A stretch of DNA of 6,431 nucleotides, taken from RGIG5675 sp050943435. Lineage in GTDB: Bacteria; Bacillota; Clostridia; Oscillospirales; Ruminococcaceae. The DNA lies in assembly GCA_050943435.1 (NCBI GenBank), contig JBMNPE010000076.1, positions 1-6,431 on the forward strand, read 5' to 3'. Within the stretch, counting starts at the first letter, position 1. Each line of letters opens with the position of its first letter. The notes beneath the pieces are model-generated. The model had not been told where the DNA came from and ran no database searches. It saw nothing but the letters and a program-made list of their open reading frames with translations. This document shows, piece by piece, positions 4,831 to 6,431 of this stretch. The translations under genes and the position numbers were made by a program.

Positions 4831-6431
4831 ATGGAAGAAGATAGGAAAGACGAAACCGGGATCTCCGGACAGCAGGACACTGCACCGGGCACGGAAGCCG
4901 GCTCTGTGAACACGGAGCAGACTGATCAGCAGAACACCGTGGAATCCCAGGCTCAGCAGCCGGAAAATGCCGGCACCGGCAGCGCACCGCAGGCCGGAAC
5001 AGAAGGCAGCACCGGAGCAGAAAATGCCCCTCAAAGCGAAGCATCTGCTGATGCAGGGAATGCTCCACAGAGCCAGGCATCACAGGATGCGGGAAATGCA
5101 CCTCAGCAGCAGGGAACCGGCACTACCGGAACCGGAAGCACCCAGCAGACCCCGAATCAGGGATGGAGCCAGCCAGGTGCCCAGGGAAGCCAGTACCAGC
5201 CGCAGCAGTACCAGAACCAGTACCAGAACGGCTACAGGCAGTACGGCACATATTCCCAGTACGGACAGACACAGAACAGCGGATACCAGCCCTCTCAGTA
5301 CGGGCAGCCTCAGCTCGTAAAGCAGAAGAAGCAGCACAAGAAGATGAAGCCGACGGCACTGATAGCCATATGCGTCATTGCATCCCTGCTCTGCGGATTC
5401 CTCGGAGCACTTGCATATGATTCCATCTCCGGTTCTTCAGGATCCACTGTCATCTATGAAAGCACAGGCAGCTCATCCTCGAGTTCAGACACCAGCATAT
5501 CCTCTCTTGACCTGTCGGGTGTTGTGGCAGAGATATCCCCGACAGTAGTTGAAATATCCACAGAAAGCGTCCAGACCGGCACATTCCTCGGAGAATACGT
5601 CACTACTGGCGCCGGAAGCGGAGTGATCATATCCTCCGACGGCTACATACTCACGTGCAACCATGTCGTGGAAGATGCAAGCACGATAACCGTAACGCTC
5701 AATGATGATGACTCAACCCAGTACACGGCAGAACTTGTCGGTTCTGACTCGAGAACAGACCTTGCAGTCATTAAGATCGATGCCACGGGCCTCACGCCTG
5801 CAACTCTCGGTGACTCCTCAACACTTGTTGTAGGCCAGGTCGCCATTGCAATAGGCAACCCGCTCCAGCTCGGAGGCACTGTCACCACAGGCATAATAAG
5901 CGCTCTTTCACGCACGCTCACCGTCAACGGCCAGACGATGACCCTCCTTCAGACGGATGCAGCTGTCAATCCGGGCAATTCAGGCGGCGGGCTCTTTGAC
6001 ACAGACGGAAACCTCATTGGAATTGTCAACGCAAGGGCCGACGACAGCTCTGAATCGATATCAGGACTCGGATTCGCTATCCCGATCAACACCGCAAAGG
6101 AAGTCATCACTTCCCTCATTGAAAACGGCTATGTCACCGGAAGGGCTGCTCTAGGCATAACTGCACTGCAGATCACTTCCCAGTCAGAAGCCCAGCAGTA
6201 CGGCGTTGATTCAGTAGGAGTGTATGTCGCAGGATTGACCGAAGGCTCAAACGCCGAAGCCGGAGGGCTCCAGGTTGGGGACCGCATAGTCAGCATCGAC
6301 GGCCAGGAGGTCACTGAAAACTACGACATCCAGGTCATCCTCGAGAATTACAGTGTAGGCGACACTGTGACCGTCACGGTGGAAAGGAACGGAACTACTG
6401 TAGACTGCGAAGTCGTACTTTCCGAACTCCA
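4831..6431 (+). CDS. HtrA/DegP-family membrane-anchored serine protease with PDZ domain (3' end beyond window)
   Basis: This is a quality-control protease expected to degrade misfolded proteins outside the membrane. AAGGAG at 4814-4819 precedes the ATG by 11 nt, and 533 codons are open to the window edge. Residues 1-160 are low complexity and rich in Gln, Gly, Asn, Ser and Thr, with 12-residue repeats at 65-94 and nine tyrosines between 122 and 157. A lysine-rich stretch (164-173) precedes one membrane span at about 174-196, so the positive-inside rule puts the tail in the cytoplasm and the protease outside. A Ser-rich linker (about 211-225) leads to the trypsin-like domain, about 230-432. 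Its triad is His278 (in LTCNHVV), Asp310 (in TDLAVIK) and Ser384 (in GNSGGGLF). A PDZ domain covers about 437-530, with LQVGDRIVSIDG at 480-491. Only a few C-terminal residues are probably missing. Stress regulation is likely from the family, not shown here. Confidence 0.94.
   Translation, partial: MEEDRKDETGISGQQDTAPGTEAGSVNTEQTDQQNTVESQAQQPENAGTGSAPQAGTEGSTGAENAPQSEASADAGNAPQSQASQDAGNAPQQQGTGTTGTGSTQQTPNQGWSQPGAQGSQYQPQQYQNQYQNGYRQYGTYSQYGQTQNSGYQPSQYGQPQLVKQKKQHKKMKPTALIAICVIASLLCGFLGALAYDSISGSSGSTVIYESTGSSSSSSDTSISSLDLSGVVAEISPTVVEISTESVQTGTFLGEYVTTGAGSGVIISSDGYILTCNHVVEDASTITVTLNDDDSTQYTAELVGSDSRTDLAVIKIDATGLTPATLGDSSTLVVGQVAIAIGNPLQLGGTVTTGIISALSRTLTVNGQTMTLLQTDAAVNPGNSGGGLFDTDGNLIGIVNARADDSSESISGLGFAIPINTAKEVITSLIENGYVTGRAALGITALQITSQSEAQQYGVDSVGVYVAGLTEGSNAEAGGLQVGDRIVSIDGQEVTENYDIQVILENYSVGDTVTVTVERNGTTVDCEVVLSEL
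5023..5112 (+). repeat. 36-bp degenerate tandem repeat inside the protease tail
   Basis: Two full units (5023-5058 and 5059-5094) and a partial third (5095-5112) encode NAPQSEASADAG, NAPQSQASQDAG and NAPQQQ. The two full units agree at 10 of 12 residues but at only 25 of 36 bases. Six of the ten identical residues use different synonymous codons, so the repeat is old and the amino-acid pattern has been kept. Confidence 0.7.

Noticed and set aside
5023..5112. CRISPR-like array
   Set aside because: The repeats are in frame within a protein gene, are imperfect, and have no unique spacers between them.
4967..5420. Out-of-frame + strand open frames of 85-117 codons within the protease tail
   Set aside because: They are shadows of the repetitive Gln- and Gly-rich coding sequence, which lacks stops in other frames. 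The main frame continues into an intact protease.

Overview
The window looks like a chromosomal segment from an anaerobic, moderately GC-rich member of the Bacillota, probably Clostridia (Lachnospiraceae- or Anaerovoracaceae-like). This rests on strong GGAGG-type ribosome binding sites, the acpS-nnr pair that is common in Gram-positive genomes, and a single-pass HtrA protease with a cytoplasmic Q/Y-rich tail. Coding DNA is GC-rich with frequent AGG (Arg) and ATA (Ile) codons, while the two larger intergenic gaps are sharply AT-rich. The taxonomy is inference only. All five genes are on the + strand.

Bases 1-161 are a non-coding leader with a possible promoter. Bases 162-545 encode AcpS, the phosphopantetheinyl transferase that activates acyl carrier protein. 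A 39-nt gap separates it from 585-2096, a full-length fused NAD(P)H-hydrate epimerase/dehydratase (Nnr). The two probably form one transcript. The alanine racemase gene (alr) that often follows this pair in Bacillota is absent.

After a 123-nt AT-rich gap carrying a convincing promoter and a perfect inverted repeat come two MFS transporters, 2220-3446 and 3457-4686. They are tandem paralogues that align without gaps over their first 138 residues. The second gene's Shine-Dalgarno starts inside the first gene's stop codon, so the pair is very likely co-transcribed and translationally coupled. Their substrate is unknown.

A second AT-rich gap (4687-4830) contains a 9-bp inverted repeat and several words also found, in the same order, upstream of the transporter pair. 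It leads into a trypsin-like HtrA/DegP protease (4831 to beyond the window edge). This has a cytoplasmic low-complexity N-terminus of about 170 residues, one membrane span, an external protease domain with an intact His-Asp-Ser triad, and a PDZ domain. It has an open frame to the end of the window and is almost complete.

I see no CRISPR array, mobile element, tRNA or rRNA, and no evidence of a wholly new system. The most worthwhile leads are the transporter pair with its operator-like promoter, the promoter words shared between the transporters and the protease, and the repetitive Q/Y-rich tail of the protease.
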